The notes below the pieces were generated by a model. That model saw nothing but the letters and a program-made list of their open reading frames with translations. It made no database searches and was not told where the DNA came from. 64,000 nt of DNA from Panorpa germanica (Eukaryota; Arthropoda; Insecta; Mecoptera; Panorpidae), in the NCBI GenBank assembly GCA_963678705.1, contig OY783212.1, positions 3,224,001 to 3,288,000 of the forward strand. The letters run 5' to 3'. Every line of letters starts with the position of its first letter. The first letter of the stretch is position 1. Below are positions 35,429 through 48,500 of the stretch, piece by piece. A program made the translations under genes and the position numbers.

Positions 35429-38400
35429 ATGAATTACCAGTATTCATCATCCGTACCAGAGAGTAGATCATATTTCGATGATGGGTTTACACCTCCTGGT
35501 TCACCGTACAGCCGAAGAAGATGGTGGCGACGCGGAGAAGATAATCACCAGAGAGAAATGAATAATGAAATAGAATTAAATACCCAAAGTATTAATCGTT
35601 CTGCCGACAACTTGCACAAAATAGAAGATTATGAAAATCTACTGGAGCAGGACGCTCACTCCAGTAATGGAGACAACGCCGTGAACTTGGCACTGCCTGT
35701 CGAGGTAAAGATTGTGACGTCACTTCCGTAATGTAGTGCATCTTTTAAAATGGTTGTAGTTGAAGAATAGTTTAATTAGTCATAACACATCACTCAATAA
35801 GTTCGTAAGATATATATAGAATTTTTAGATTGTGCCAACCTTCAAATGATGTGTGATGATATGTGTCAAAATTTCATTACATTTAGACCATTAGTTTACG
35901 AGTTACAGGAAGTTTGTCAGACAATGTCACAACCGTCACAGGATCTGCTAACTAACGTGAAGGAAAAATATACCAGGAAGAAAGAATCTAATTTGTGTGT
36001 GTATTGTCTACGCCGGTTATAAAACTTTTGTATATTTCTAGGTTAAGTCAAAACATAAACGCTCTTTCATTCCTGGAAACAGAGGCGTGCGAACAAGGCT
36101 TCCAAAAAGAGCAATAACCAAAACGGGGAAAAGAAATGTACATGTCGTAAATGCGCCGCACAGGTCTTTGCGGTTTATGAAAGACATCGTCACAACGCTG
36201 GTCAGTGAAATTATATAAAAAGCGGAAGTAAAGGCTGTGCATTAGTCATAAAATATTTTTATTACACCGATCCAAATGGGCTTGTGTCTTCATTTTTTAG
36301 TGGTCGATTTTCCAATTGTTGATTGAAATTGATGTAAATAAATGTGTATTGGCGTGTTTATTTTATTAAATATCTAAATATTGACGGAGATATAGCAATT
36401 AAGAATTTGAATTGCAGTTTTACCGCTAGAGATGGTCGGCCATATTTGTATGACGTGAAATGCATTTTAACGTCAATTATTTATTGAGTAGGTCAGTGCT
36501 GTGGTAATGTTTTGTAGCTGTTGGTAGTCGAAATAATCAAGTCAAATGAAAGAATAATAAGTTTTTATTTTATTTAACCCTGCTAAGGCAGACATAATAT
36601 TGGAATTTTATTGTTTCTTGAAATAGCTGTAAATAATATTTGATATTTTGATATATAAATACATATAGCAGATATTTATGAGCTGTAAGGTTGGCAGCGG
36701 TTGTGATGCCACATGTATTTGGAATGTGTACAACGTTGAATCCCTTTAATAATTAAAGAGACAAAATGACTTTTTTTATTGTTAATATCTCTTAACATAT
36801 AAGAAGTTATTAAAAAATAATTGAGCATTTGAGGTTCTAGTAACCCACTTTATTAATATATAGTACACTTTTATAGAAATTAAGACATAGGACACAAGCC
36901 CATTAATGTATAAAACGAACAAAACAAATCGCGTGCTTTCGGGTGTTTGATTCTTCTTAGATTTCATTTCTAGATTGACGAGCAATGGCGATATACGCTG
37001 CTGGTGTTTGCATTGAGCTTCTTTGTGTGCTGGGTTGGTTTCGCGTTACTGTGGTGGCTGGTTGCCAGCGCCCATGGTGACCTGGTGTTTGATGAGAAGG
37101 GTACTCGAAAAGGAGATGGTGATAGGCCTTGTGTAGAAGGTGCAACGAACTTCGCAGGATTTTTATTACTCAGTATTGAAACTCAGGTAAATAGAGTTGT
37201 TACGTTGTCATCCTTTACTAATTTTCTACTGTGCCTTTTAATCTTATACTTATACATATATTAGTTTCATATGCAACATTATAGAATCTCGCAATAGAAA
37301 AATATAAATTGAGTTCAATCCGAGCGCCTAGTAAACAGGCAACTAAAGTTGCGTTAAAAAAGATCAAATAAATATGTAATCTATATAGTAATAAAATATA
37401 TTAACTACTTTATTTAACTTTCATCCTGTATTATTTAAGTATGCATTCCATTTTAAATAAAGAAGTTGTCTTTTTTCTTCAGGTGTCCATTGGATTTGGG
37501 CTGAGATACCCCAACGAAGATTGCCCGGAAGCTATATTTTTAATGATTATGCAAATTATTTCCGGTATATGTATAGAAGGTGCCATGGTAGGCATTGTGT
37601 ATGCTAAAATGATCAGACCGGCCAAAACAACTGTGGATGTTCTATTCAGCAAAATGGCCTTGGTAACGTTTCTTCTAATTATTTGTATGGCTTCATATTT
37701 ATATTAAATTTCTCCGGTAAAGGCTTACTTATTGTGGGGACTACTGATGGGATGTACTCCTAGGTTTGCCAACGAGATGGACTACTGTGCCTCATGTTCA
37801 GAATCTGCGACCCTCGACAGAGCCACATCATCGGGACTGAGGTAAAGGCGTATTGGATGGAGGCAAGAACATCTGGTGAAGGTAATAATATTAGGCCACT
37901 GCTTATAAAATGTTCGATTCCAAATCAAAACTTTAGCGTATTACCTCAAGAAAAATAAAATATAATGGGCTTGTTTCCTATGTCTTAATTTCTATAAAAG
38001 TGTACTATATATTGATAAAGTGGGTTACTAGAACCTCAAATGTTCAATTATTTTTTAATAACTCCTTATATGTTAAGAGATTAATTATTAAAGGGATTCA
38101 ATGTTGTACACATTCCAAATGCATGTGACATCACAACCGCTGCCAACCTTACAGCTCATAAATCTCTACTATATGTATTTATATATCAAAATATCAAATA
38201 TTATTTACAGCTATTTCAAGGAACAATAAAATTCGAATATTATGTCTGCCTTAGCAGGGTTAAATAAAATAAAAACTTATTATTCTTTGACATGACTTGA
38301 TATTTCGACTACCAACAGCTACAAAAAATTACCATAGCACTGACCTACTCAACAAATAACTGACATTAAAATGCATTTCACGTCATACAAATATGGCCGA

Positions 38401-41400
38401 CCATTTCTAGCGCTAAAACCACAATTCAAACTTTTAATTGTTATAACTCCAATATTCATTTATTAACATCAATTTTAATCAACAATTGAAAAATCGACCA
38501 CTAAAAAATGAGGACACAAGCCCATTAATGAAAGTATGTAGGATCAAGTAGCGCTTATTGCGCAGACACTGAAAAATGAAACAAATTCTAATATTTGCAG
38601 GTGAACACATTCGTCAGTACCACCACAAGCTAGAACTAGAGTCTCAGGGAAAGCTGCTTTTAATTTGGCCAACTTGTGTAGTCCACGTCATAGACGCACG
38701 CAGTCCTTTGTACGACTTGTCAGCAAAAGATTTGTTAGAAAATAAGTTAGTAACAATATTAAGTCTAGATATGAACTGCTAATAGATAATATACTATATT
38801 GAACGTTGATATTTACACAGATTTGAGCTGGTCGTAACCATTACAGGAAGCTCTGCATCTACGGGGCAGTTCACGCAAACGAGAACATCGTACTTGCCAC
38901 GTGAGATTCTTTGGGGCCACAGATTCAAAAATTTAATTGGGTATTTATTATAATGTGTTGAGCGCCGGTAGTGGTAATAATCGGTATTACTTGTACTCCT
39001 CACAAGTAAGAATATTTTTTCCACAATAATTTCTATCTGTTTAACAAAAACATTAATTTCTTTTACCATTTATTAATCACTTTTTGAAAATACAAAAACT
39101 TTGGTTGTAAAATGTAAGAAATAATAGTGTGCCCCTTATTTTTCAATCTTAGATCGAAATCTATCCAATTTTCTGTAACCTCCTAACTGCCAATAGCCTT
39201 TGTCCTCATTTTTTAGTGGTCGATTTTTCAATTGTTGATTGAAATTGATGTTAATAAATGTGTATTGGCGTGTCTATTTTATTAAATATCTAAATGTTGA
39301 CGGAGATATAGCAATTAAAAATTTGAATTGTAGTTTTAGCGCTAGAGATGGTCGGCCATATTTGTATGACCTTAAATGCATTTTAACGTCAGTTATTTAT
39401 TTAGTAGGTCAGTGCTGTGGTCATGTTTTGTAGCTGTTGGTAGTCGAAATATTCAAGTCAAGTCAAAGAATAATAAGTTTTTATTTTATTTAACCCTGCT
39501 AAGGCAGACATAATATTGAAATTTTATTGTTCCTTGAAATAGCTGTAAATAATATTTGATATTTTGATATACAACACATATAGCAGATATTTATGAGCTG
39601 TAAGGTTGGTAACCAGTAAACTTGTCAGAGTTCTGTCAAGAATATATCTCTTTTACGCACTGTTGTATAAAAGAGATAGCAACTAGCGGTTGTGATATCA
39701 CATGCATTTGGAATGTTGTACAACGTTAAATCCCTTTAATAATTATAAAAACAAAATGACTTTTTTAATTGTTAATATCTCCTAACATATAAGGAGTTAT
39801 TAAAAAATAATTAACCATTTGAGATCCTAGTAACTCACTTTATAATTATATAGTACACTTTTATAGAAATTAAGACATAGGACACAAGCCCATTTTCTGT
39901 AACCTTCTATCTGCCAATGAAAAATACCGTACAAAAAGTTCTCGTATACACCGTTGGGCGCTGCCATCATGTTCTCATTCACATATTATTTTGCTTTAAG
40001 GTTTGATGAATCGGACGAAAAATTTGTAATATATGGAGAATATTTTAACGATACAGTGCAAATAGATACTCCACTTTGTAGCGCGAGGAGGTTAACTGAA
40101 GTCATTGATGAAGTCCACGATGAACTACGACATGATGATATTGATATATACAATCAGGATTTACAAGTAACGATACAACACAAATTTATTTTCAATCAAT
40201 ATTGGTACATGTGTAATCCGCGGGCCTACAATACGCGGATTTATTCCAATTACTTGTTTCATTGTGATTCCTCAAGTTTTAAAATATTCGAGGTCCATTA
40301 TTTAAGTTAGTAAGTGGACACCCATAGCTAACATAGGACATGAGTCGATGAGATGGCACTACTAATTACTTAAGGTGAAACGATACTTGGCCATTTTTTC
40401 TAGCGAAATATAGATGTCGCTACTATACAGCAGGTTAAATATTATCAAAAAAACATGTTTTTTTATGTTTAAATCGTTTTATGTAAGAAACTATAAACGC
40501 GAATCAAAATCTAAAGCTGCAATTAGTTAGATGAATAACGTATCTACATTTTAAGCTTCCTTCCACTGACTTTTAATGAGTTGTAACCGCAAAAATAATT
40601 TTTGAAAATTAATATTGCTATATTTTCTAGTTAAATTCCAATTTTTATATTTTTATACTCTACATATTTTTAAGTTTTAAGCATAAATTTGAGAACCATA
40701 ATAAAGGTTATAAAATTTATGACATACCCTTAGAAATGTTATCAGTCATATATAAATTGGAATTTAACAAGAAAATATAGCAATATTCATTTTCAAAAGT
40801 TATTTTTGCGGTTCCAACTCATTAAAAGTCATTAAGTTATTTCAGTGATTGACTGATACTGAGTGTAAATAAAGTCTGAGCTTTTTTGTTTATTTAAATA
40901 AAAGTGTGTGTATTTAAAACAAGTGTGTCTTTCCTGATATCGTTTAACCGATTATTTAAATTTCTCGTGGATGCCTTTTCGCCTTAACCCGCTATACGTT
41001 AGAAATCCACGTTAGAATGTTTCTTATGTTTACGATATAGATCTTTTTCCGCCGCGCCGGTTACACATGTGGATCTGTAAATATTATTCAGACATTACTT
41101 TGATTATATGAAATTCATTATCTTTCTTTGCGGATATTAAATAATTATTTAAATACAGTTACTACGGATAATTTAGTTGATTTACTTAAAAATAAATCAA
41201 TATTTTCTAGACTAGATTGATGCTGGAGTCTCCTGTGTCTTCATCCCCGGACCTTTATTCACCATCGGACAACTTGGAGCTTCAGAATGCTGTCCATGTT
41301 TTTCGATCACAAATGGATATTTTAGTACATGAGGCTAGCAACTGTATAAGTTCTAGCTCTGAAGAAAGTGTCACCTCCAGTCCAGATGCCGGATTCAAAA

Positions 41401-41426
41401 AGGGCCTGAAGGATACCGCCCTTTAA
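35429..41426 (+). CDS. Inwardly rectifying potassium channel (Kir/Irk)
   Basis: Tetrameric plasma-membrane K+ channel gated by PIP2. Nine exons: 35429-35704, 36042-36200, 36974-37186, 37483-37662, 37764-37881, 38601-38745, 38821-38940, 40001-40166, 41211-41426. They total 1593 nt, 530 aa, phases closing. The long N-terminus (about 145 aa) is followed by the slide helix (IDEQWRYTLL), TM1, a pore loop, filter SIGFG (218-222), TM2 with an acidic rectification residue (Glu248) and the basic post-TM2 segment RPAK. The extracellular loop keeps the paired cysteines (RPCVEG, and Cys230). Cytoplasmic landmarks are VCQRDGLLCLMFRICD, SHIIGTE and TSYLPREILWGHRF. The last exon adds a Ser-rich tail. The filter differs from the usual TIGYG. 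An alternative 3' end without the last splice would stop at 40310. It is an insect Irk but I cannot assign which paralogue. Confidence 0.95.
36276..36903 (+). mobile_element. Family A MITE, copy in Kir intron 2
   Basis: The ends are ATGGGCTTGTGTC and GACACAAGCCCAT, 13-bp inverted repeats. It is 628 bp with no coding capacity. I take this copy's orientation (CATTTTTTAGTGGTCG just inside the left end) as forward. TA follows the right end. Related copies in other genes suggest a TA target duplication like Tc1/mariner elements. Confidence 0.9.
37965..38525 (-). mobile_element. Family A MITE, inverted copy in Kir intron 5
   Basis: It is 561 bp, flanked on both sides by TA, with ATGGGCTTG at the left and GACACAAGCCCAT at the right. 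It is closely similar along its length to the reverse complement of the copy at 36276. It lacks the TTGCTATCTCTT-type segment found in the copies at 39193 and 53883. Confidence 0.9.
39193..39893 (+). mobile_element. Family A MITE, copy in Kir intron 7
   Basis: It is 701 bp in forward orientation, with the left end degraded (ATAGCCTTTGTCC) and the right end intact (GACACAAGCCCAT). It contains an extra block of about 70 bp (near 39607-39685: AACTTGTCAGAGTTCTGTC … AAAAGAGATAGCAACTA) that is also in the 53883 copy and absent from the other two. Imperfect direct repeats of about 27 bp flank it. Confidence 0.9.
40567..40832. mobile_element. Foldback element in the last Kir intron
   Basis: The left arm (from TGACTTTTAATGAGTTG at 40567) and the right arm (ending CAACTCATTAAAAGTCA near 40832) are near-perfect reverse complements of about 80 bp. 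The arms include GCAAAAATAA and ATTGCTATATTTTCT and enclose about 105 bp of AT-rich loop. Confidence 0.85.
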
Positions 41427-43243
41427 AATGACAATACTATAGGTACGAACATTGCAGTTCGAAGATTCTTAATTTGTCAATAGAATGTCAATTCTGTTTT
41501 AATTAAAGTTATTACAGTTTCTATATTTGTCTATTTATGTTGATTTTAAACAATTTCGGTAACTAACAGTACTCTTTCTTATCAGTAACGGTAAAAAATT
41601 TAGATAACTTAAAAGTAACGATTCAAAATATATATATAGAGATATGTACAGTGACCGGACTTCTATTATTATTTGTTATGTAATATGATAACTATATGAA
41701 AAACACTCATTTCCTTATCGTCCTTTTATGGTTATTGAAGTGTTTTTTTTGAACCACGTTATATGAAAAGTAGGCTTTATATTACGTAACGCTGAACATC
41801 ATAACTGTTTAAATACCGTTAAATTGTTATTTTTCGATCTCTACTTTTTAGGAATCAATTAAGCCTATAAAAAAAGAATTTTTTGATAAATCAAGAAGTG
41901 CAATATATATAATATAACAGAGATTGTAATAACAGCTAATATCTATAGTACCAATAGAGTAACATAAGAAGGTCTGAAATAAATATTAAAGAACAAATTA
42001 ATTACTTTTCAGAAAAATTCATAAGGAAGAATTGACATGGATTTCTAGCTCTCAGAAAGAATTAAAATTGCAAAGGACGAGAACATAATGTATTTCATGC
42101 ATGTTTATACCTTTGTGAAGATATTCTACTACTTATTAGGAAATCAATACAGAACTAGGTTTTAGTTAGACAAACTCAAATAGAAATAATAGCTTTGATT
42201 ATTTACTTAAAGAGTGATTTTTATTAAATATTTATCTTATTATTATTTGTCTTTACACTATGCTTAACATATAGTTATAAGGAAATATTTAAATAAAAAT
42301 GTACATCATAATTTGAATTATTGATAATTGTTAAATTTGGTCTTCGAACATAAAAATTAATCACAATTTAAAATATGAACGATTATTCAATTATGTTTTA
42401 AAGTTCAGGACCGCAGATGATATATTGGACAAATAATTCTTAATGAAAAACATAGTAGTTAGTAATATTGAATTGATGGCGAATATTAATACGGATTGTT
42501 TTAATTTTGATAATAAATTAGGTTTCAAAAATTATCAAAACTGTAAGCGGCACTTTTTAAAATTGATTTATACAAATTACACATGTTGTCGATGATAGCG
42601 AGATTTTTTTTTAAATTCTCGTAGAATTTTATTGAGAAAACAACTTGTAGCTGCATTTATTGTCTGATGAATGTACTCATTGGAAACATTAATAATTGGA
42701 ACACAAATACAAAAACAAAAGAAAACCAGTGCCAAACCGTTTAAGGCACAAACCCTAAAACGTCAGACAAATAAGCAGAGATGTGCATAAATAGTTTTCA
42801 AAAGTATTTAAATACAAAATAGACCAGGCTCCCAGAGCAGTTTCGTTTGCAAACAGTTTGCGATCTTCATATTTTGTAAAGAAACTACTCTGGTAGCCTG
42901 GTCTATTTTGTATTTAAATACTTTTGAAAACTATTTGTGCACATCGCTGCAAATAAATGTCCTTATTGGGCTTGATCTTCATAAATGATAAATTTTCTTT
43001 TGTAAAAAAAAAGAGAAAACATTTTTACATTATTAAGTAATTCAAAGAAAATTGATTTCTTGTTTATTTAAATGATGTTTTGCATTTAGTTTCTTTAAAC
43101 TGAGTTTGGAATCGAATAGTTTTTATAAATTTCATTTTAACTGTGCACTATTTACAATAACTATTAACAAATAATTTGAACGCTGTCTAGCACTTGCCCG
43201 ATTGTTAGACCTTCTCCAACTGTTAGAATTGTGCTGCTGGAGG
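41427..43243. other. Intergenic, Kir and KLHDC3 3' regions (convergent genes)
   Basis: AT-rich and without coding signal. It contains one foldback element at 42775-42950. The last few hundred bases before 43244 should hold the KLHDC3 3' UTR, since that gene is transcribed leftward. Confidence 0.5.
42775..42950. mobile_element. Foldback MITE (176 bp)
   Basis: Arms of about 75 bp, nearly identical as reverse complements, start GCAGAGATGTGCA and end TGCACATCGCTGC. Both contain AAAAGTATTTAAATACAAAA and GACCAGGCT. The loop of about 22 bp contains GTTTGCAAACAG. The high arm identity suggests a young insertion. Confidence 0.9.
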
Positions 43244-44749
43244 CTACCCGGTGTTGTTAAGCGGACGACTGATTGTGTTCGGCGTCGTCATTGCTCTGAT
43301 TTCCCATCTAAAAGTAAATACATAAGTAATTATATTATTTCCATTATTACTATTCATCGACAACAAATAATGTAACAATAAAGTGATATTACCTAACCAT
43401 AGGCGGCAAATTTTTCTGTTCTAATCTAGTTTGAATTATAATTAATATGCAAAGGCTTTGAAGACTTGGAGCAAAATCCATGACATACAAATCTCCGTGG
43501 TCCATTAATCTAGCATCGTCCAAATCTTCCCGTTCTGTCCGCATCTGTATTAATTGTGCTGGTGTGAATGGACTAGAATTAAGAACACGATTTGGATTAT
43601 AATAGTTTGTCAAATTTATATTATTATACATATTTTTTTTTATTTTTAATACCTAGTTCCACCAAATAAATATAATTTATCTTTTATCACAATGCATGCT
43701 TGGCGTCTTCTTTCGCAAGGACCTTTTCCATAAACTTGCACTGTTCTCCATTTATTGGTTTTTGGACAAAAACAGTACATGTCATTGAAATGTTCATCCA
43801 GGAGGCCATTATAACCACCAAACATATAAAATTGATTATTATGAACAACTGCAATGAAAAAGTTATTATAAGAGTTATCAGTGTAGAGTATCAATATAAG
43901 AGTATCAGAGTATCAATATAAGGTCATAGTAAGAGCTTATAGAATACTAACATGTCGAATGACTTCTTCTTCCAATGGGAACTTTTCCAATAATGCGGGG
44001 TTCAATCCATCTTCCAGTATCAATATCAAGATACATCATTTTTTCACAATATACTTCCTGTTGAGAATGAAAAGGAGCGTTTCTATCGCCTCGACCACCA
44101 AAAATATACATTCTGCGACCTAGAGGTGTCGCAGTATGAAAATCTCTATATGAAGGTGGTGATCCTCGCGTATAAAAGAAATTCCATTGATTTGTTCGAA
44201 AATCAAAGCAATGTACATCTTGTGAGAACATAGCAACATCCTCTACGAATCCACCAAATATATACATTACATGATCTATGACACAAGCGGAGTGGCCATC
44301 TCGTCGGCCTGGAATTATTCCTGATACTTTTGGAGCTGACCATTTACGTGTGACTGTATCAAAACAATATAGAATATTGCACGCAGCGGAGTTATTTCTT
44401 CCTCCCCAAACGTAGATCTGTAACATTAAGAGAGAATTCAAAATATTATAAGTAGAATATAAAATGTAAAATGATAATTTCGACAACAAACCTTATCTTC
44501 AAAAACAACAGCTGTGTGCCCGTATCGTTGGTAGGGAACTCTTTCTTCCCAATCATCGTCATATTCTTCTAGAGGAACTAAACTCCATCTTAAATTATTT
44601 GTATTTAATATATGAACATCTATGGGGCCCATATTCTGATAAGATCGTTCTGTGCAATATCCTCCAAAAGAATATATAAGTTCTCCAACTGCAACTGCTG
44701 CATGATTAACCCTTCTGGGTCCTCCATCCAAACGAACAGTCCAATGCAT
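43244..44749 (-). CDS. KLHDC3: Kelch domain-containing protein 3
   Basis: Six-bladed kelch propeller protein. In mammals KLHDC3 is a substrate receptor of CUL2 ubiquitin ligases that reads C-terminal degrons. Exons in transcription order: 44492-44749, 43952-44417, 43653-43848, 43393-43572, 43244-43307 (TAG). They total 1164 nt, 387 aa, phases closing. Six double-glycine blade motifs are visible: YSFGGY, YVWGGR, YIFGGF, YIFGGR, YMFGGY, YLFGGT. The start MHWTVRLDGGPRRVNHAA and the C-terminal MVRWEIRAMTTPNTISRP closely follow the animal KLHDC3 pattern. The acceptor at 43573-43574 was chosen over a downstream CAG because only it keeps phase and restores the expected TSPFTP link. The gene is head-to-head with IntS4. 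Confidence 0.95.
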
Positions 44750-45580
44750 AATAAATTTTTGATTACTAATTTTACAGATTTAAAATAATTGATTTATTAC
44801 AAAAAATATTATTTATGCACTATACTTTAAATGTCTAAATTGTCATTAAAAACACTTGTAATGACATTTAATTTAACACAACATAAAACTGTATAAAATA
44901 CGATTTTTATAGGTTAGGAATTAATTTATAAAACTTTCGAATTGTGTTTCAGTAATGGTCATTTATGATTTGGTGTAAAACAAAATTAAATAAAATAAAC
45001 AGTCTATTTTAATTAAGGAACAATAGTGTTTAGTCAAGTATTATTTCAATTACGCTTCAACCTTTTAAACTAGAAAGGAAATAGTTTAGTATTCTGAACA
45101 ATTCTGAACTTAACTGACATATCTTGCTGCTTGCAAAAACAAGTATCTAACAGGATTTGCTGATTTTGATACTGATAGCTGCCTATTTAATTGGCTTGAG
45201 AGTTGTATATGTCGTAATATTTTGCCCCAGAAACATGATTCTTAAGAATTACAAAGTCATGTCATGATAATTATAACATGCTACAATGTTACAGATCCTA
45301 CATCTCTATTCACGAAGGATTAGTGCAACGTAAGACGTAAACGATCATATTTGGTTAGTTTTGTGTTTCACGAACAAGAAATATAAACAAATATAAAACT
45401 GAAGTTTCTGTTTGTTCATTAATTCGATTTCTATTTTAATATCGCAGAATTGTTCCAGTATAAAATTATAATCAAAAAATGAAAATAGGAATTGACAAAA
45501 TCAAACATAATTCAATCATATTTGATGATTAGAAAACATACAAATTATCCATTAACTGTCATTTAATTCAATATTATAAT
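44750..45580. promoter_or_regulatory. Bidirectional promoter region, KLHDC3 / IntS4
   Basis: 831 bp separates two divergent start codons, so both promoters lie here. The sequence is AT-rich with no TATA or initiator that I would single out, and no coding exon. Confidence 0.5.
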
Positions 45581-48500
45581 ATGGCAGTTGCATTAAAAAA
45601 AAGAGTTTTATCCGAGTACAGCCAGACACTCCAGGTTCGTAATATTAGAAATAGAATATTTAAATTTTTGCTTATATATTGATTTTAAGGTTATCTTTTC
45701 TTCTGCAGGAGTCTAGTTTGCCACTTCCAAAAAAAGTACGTCTCACGAAAAAAGCAACTCCTGGTAGTTCTGGAGCTGTCTTTATTAATTTGTTGGAACA
45801 AAGTAAAAGTAGCAATGATGCTTTACAGTTGCTACTGCGAGTGTCAGATAGCTTACAAATTGATGAAGCTGAAGTACCAGATGTACTGAATAAATTACAT
45901 GAACATTTTCTTCGGGAGTTGGAATCTGCTGTTAGAGTAAAAATAATAGCATTAATTGGGGAGATTGGAGCTGAAGCCACTTCAAATATAAAACTTCTAA
46001 TAGATGAAACAATATCTCTCATTAAAAACGATAAATCAAGCAAAGTTGTAGCACAAGGCTTTTCTACATTATTAAAACTTGGAGAACTTTCAGAACAGAT
46101 ACCGCAAGTACGACAAAATTGTATAAGCTTGGCACGTGGATTATTAGAGGGACAAAAATTATTAGCTGGGGGTCACAATCCTGCAGTGCAAGGTCATGCG
46201 TTGAAATTAATCGGCTCACTGCTTCCTATCAAGGAAGCCTGGATCGTTATGGATTTACTTGGAAGCTACACACATTCGCAGGTTTGCTTTTATTTTATAA
46301 ACTTTGCTTAATTTGATTATATGTTTAATCATGTTTTTTTTCAGGATGCTCGTGTGCGCTCTTCTGCTTTCAAAGCTATGTTGACCCTGCATAAGAACGG
46401 AGCCTCTTTAAGTAAAGATCTGTTTCCACTTGTTACAGCTTCTTTGAAGGATGATTATGAAAGTGTTCGAAGAGAGTCGCTTAACATGATAGCAGCATTG
46501 GGGAACGCGTATCCAGAGCAGTATGTTATTTTATTAATTTTCTGATCTAATAATTGACGCATAATATGTCCAAATATCTTCATTGTACTATTCTCATTAG
46601 TAGATATTCACAGATCTGTAGGTCACAAATTACTTAATGAAACCTCAATTTATTAAGTGGTACATGCAGGCATTGACCTATTTTTATATGTGTATTAGAA
46701 TGTTCTAAGGCATAGCTTATAATAGGAATGTGAGACGTGCGTGATCATATGAGGCAAAACAATTTGGTGGTGAACCATGTTTTAATGTAGTGTAATTGAT
46801 AAAGTTGGTTATCAGGTTCTCACATACCCAATTATTATTAATTAGTCATAATATTATAAAAGATATTAACAATTAATTAAGATAGTCATTTTTGTTTTAT
46901 TAATTGTTGAAGGAACAAAAGTTTATAAAAAATCATCTCAATTTTTTACGCCATGTAGTATCTACACTTCTAATCAATTGCCATCTGTGCTATCAACAGA
47001 ATGCTAGATAGATATTTACTCTATAAATATACAAATATAATATATACAGCTGTCTCGAGCAACTCTTTTCTTATTATGATACATTGATAAACAACGTTAA
47101 ATAAAATATATTATTTATTCGGTCACATGCCCCTGACGTGGTAACCAAAGTTCATTTTTAAATTTAATTTTTTTTATTTAAAAAGAGTAAATAACAAACC
47201 AATAGACATATATTAGTATATATTTTTTCGCATAGAACATTTTTGTAGAGATATTCACACGACAGACTCACACGACGTGAAGTGTTTCATTAATGTTTTG
47301 TACATTCATAAATCATTTTATTTTAGTTTAATTACGGTTCCTGAATCTGATAACCAGATGCGATTAATTGATGCAGCCTTTGGACATGTTTGTAGTGGAG
47401 TCTGTGATCTCTCTGTCGGGTAAATTACAGTCTTATCATAATAATAAACAATACATTCTATCCTATATTATAATGTTCCAACTGTTTGTTTATATTCTTA
47501 TATGTTTATATGTTTATATTCTTATATGTTTGGTACTGAATTTTGTATGGCAGCGCGAAAACGGCTCCGGCGATCTTTTTGAAAATTTCCTATTTCGTAG
47601 AGAAAAAAATTCTAAGACTTTTGGCGTCCCCGGATTTTTCCCTGAATTTCCTGGAAACCCGTAATTTTGGAAAAACTGGAAAAAAAGTGATCCCTTTTTT
47701 GCTGTATTACTTTTAATTCGTAAAAGATAGAAAGTTGAAATTTTGCATGTGTATTAAGGTACTTAATGCTGACATTTCTCAAAAATTAGAAATTCAAAAA
47801 TTGAAAAAGGGGGGGTTGAAGAAATTCGGGGGCCCGGTACGGAACTTTTGAGAAAATTCATATTCTGGATTTTAGAATAATTAAGTATAGTATTAATAAA
47901 AAAAAATTCAAAATTTCCAAATTTTATTGGGGGGCACGGGGGCAGTATTTGCCAAAAGTAAAAATTGTGCTAGAAAGTTGAAATTTTGTATATAGGCTAA
48001 TCTTGGTAACTTATTTACGAATCGAAAAAAAAAATTCCAAATTTTGAAAAAAAGTTGGTCAAATAACGCATAAATTGAAAAAAAATTTTATTTTGATAAA
48101 AAAAATATATTTTTTTTAGTCAATTTATATGTGTCAATGTATATGTGCGAGTTTATTTATTATTTCAATTTAAAAATAGAAATAAATATGAAATGTAATT
48201 ACGAATTATTTTATTGGATTCAAATGATGCACGCCAAAAAGACGCTTTACGACGGGAGTAAACTCTGATAGAATTAAATTTTTTACATGAAGTTCAAGCC
48301 ACACACAAAAGACAGACGTCGCTTGCGACGGGGGTAAAAGCTAGTTTATTTATATTTTTTTTGATGATTATAACTTTTGCATAGAATTCGTGTTCAAGCT
48401 GCAATGCTTCTGGGAACAATGACACAAGTTGGAACTACATTCTTGCACCAAACACTTGATAAGAAGTTGATGAGCAATATGAGAGTAAGAGTTTTAAGCA

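Noticed and set aside
39239-39433. 64-codon frame
   Set aside because: Inside a family A MITE. Non-autonomous element without a transposase.
45672-46043. 123-codon minus-strand frame
   Set aside because: Shadow of IntS4 exon 2.
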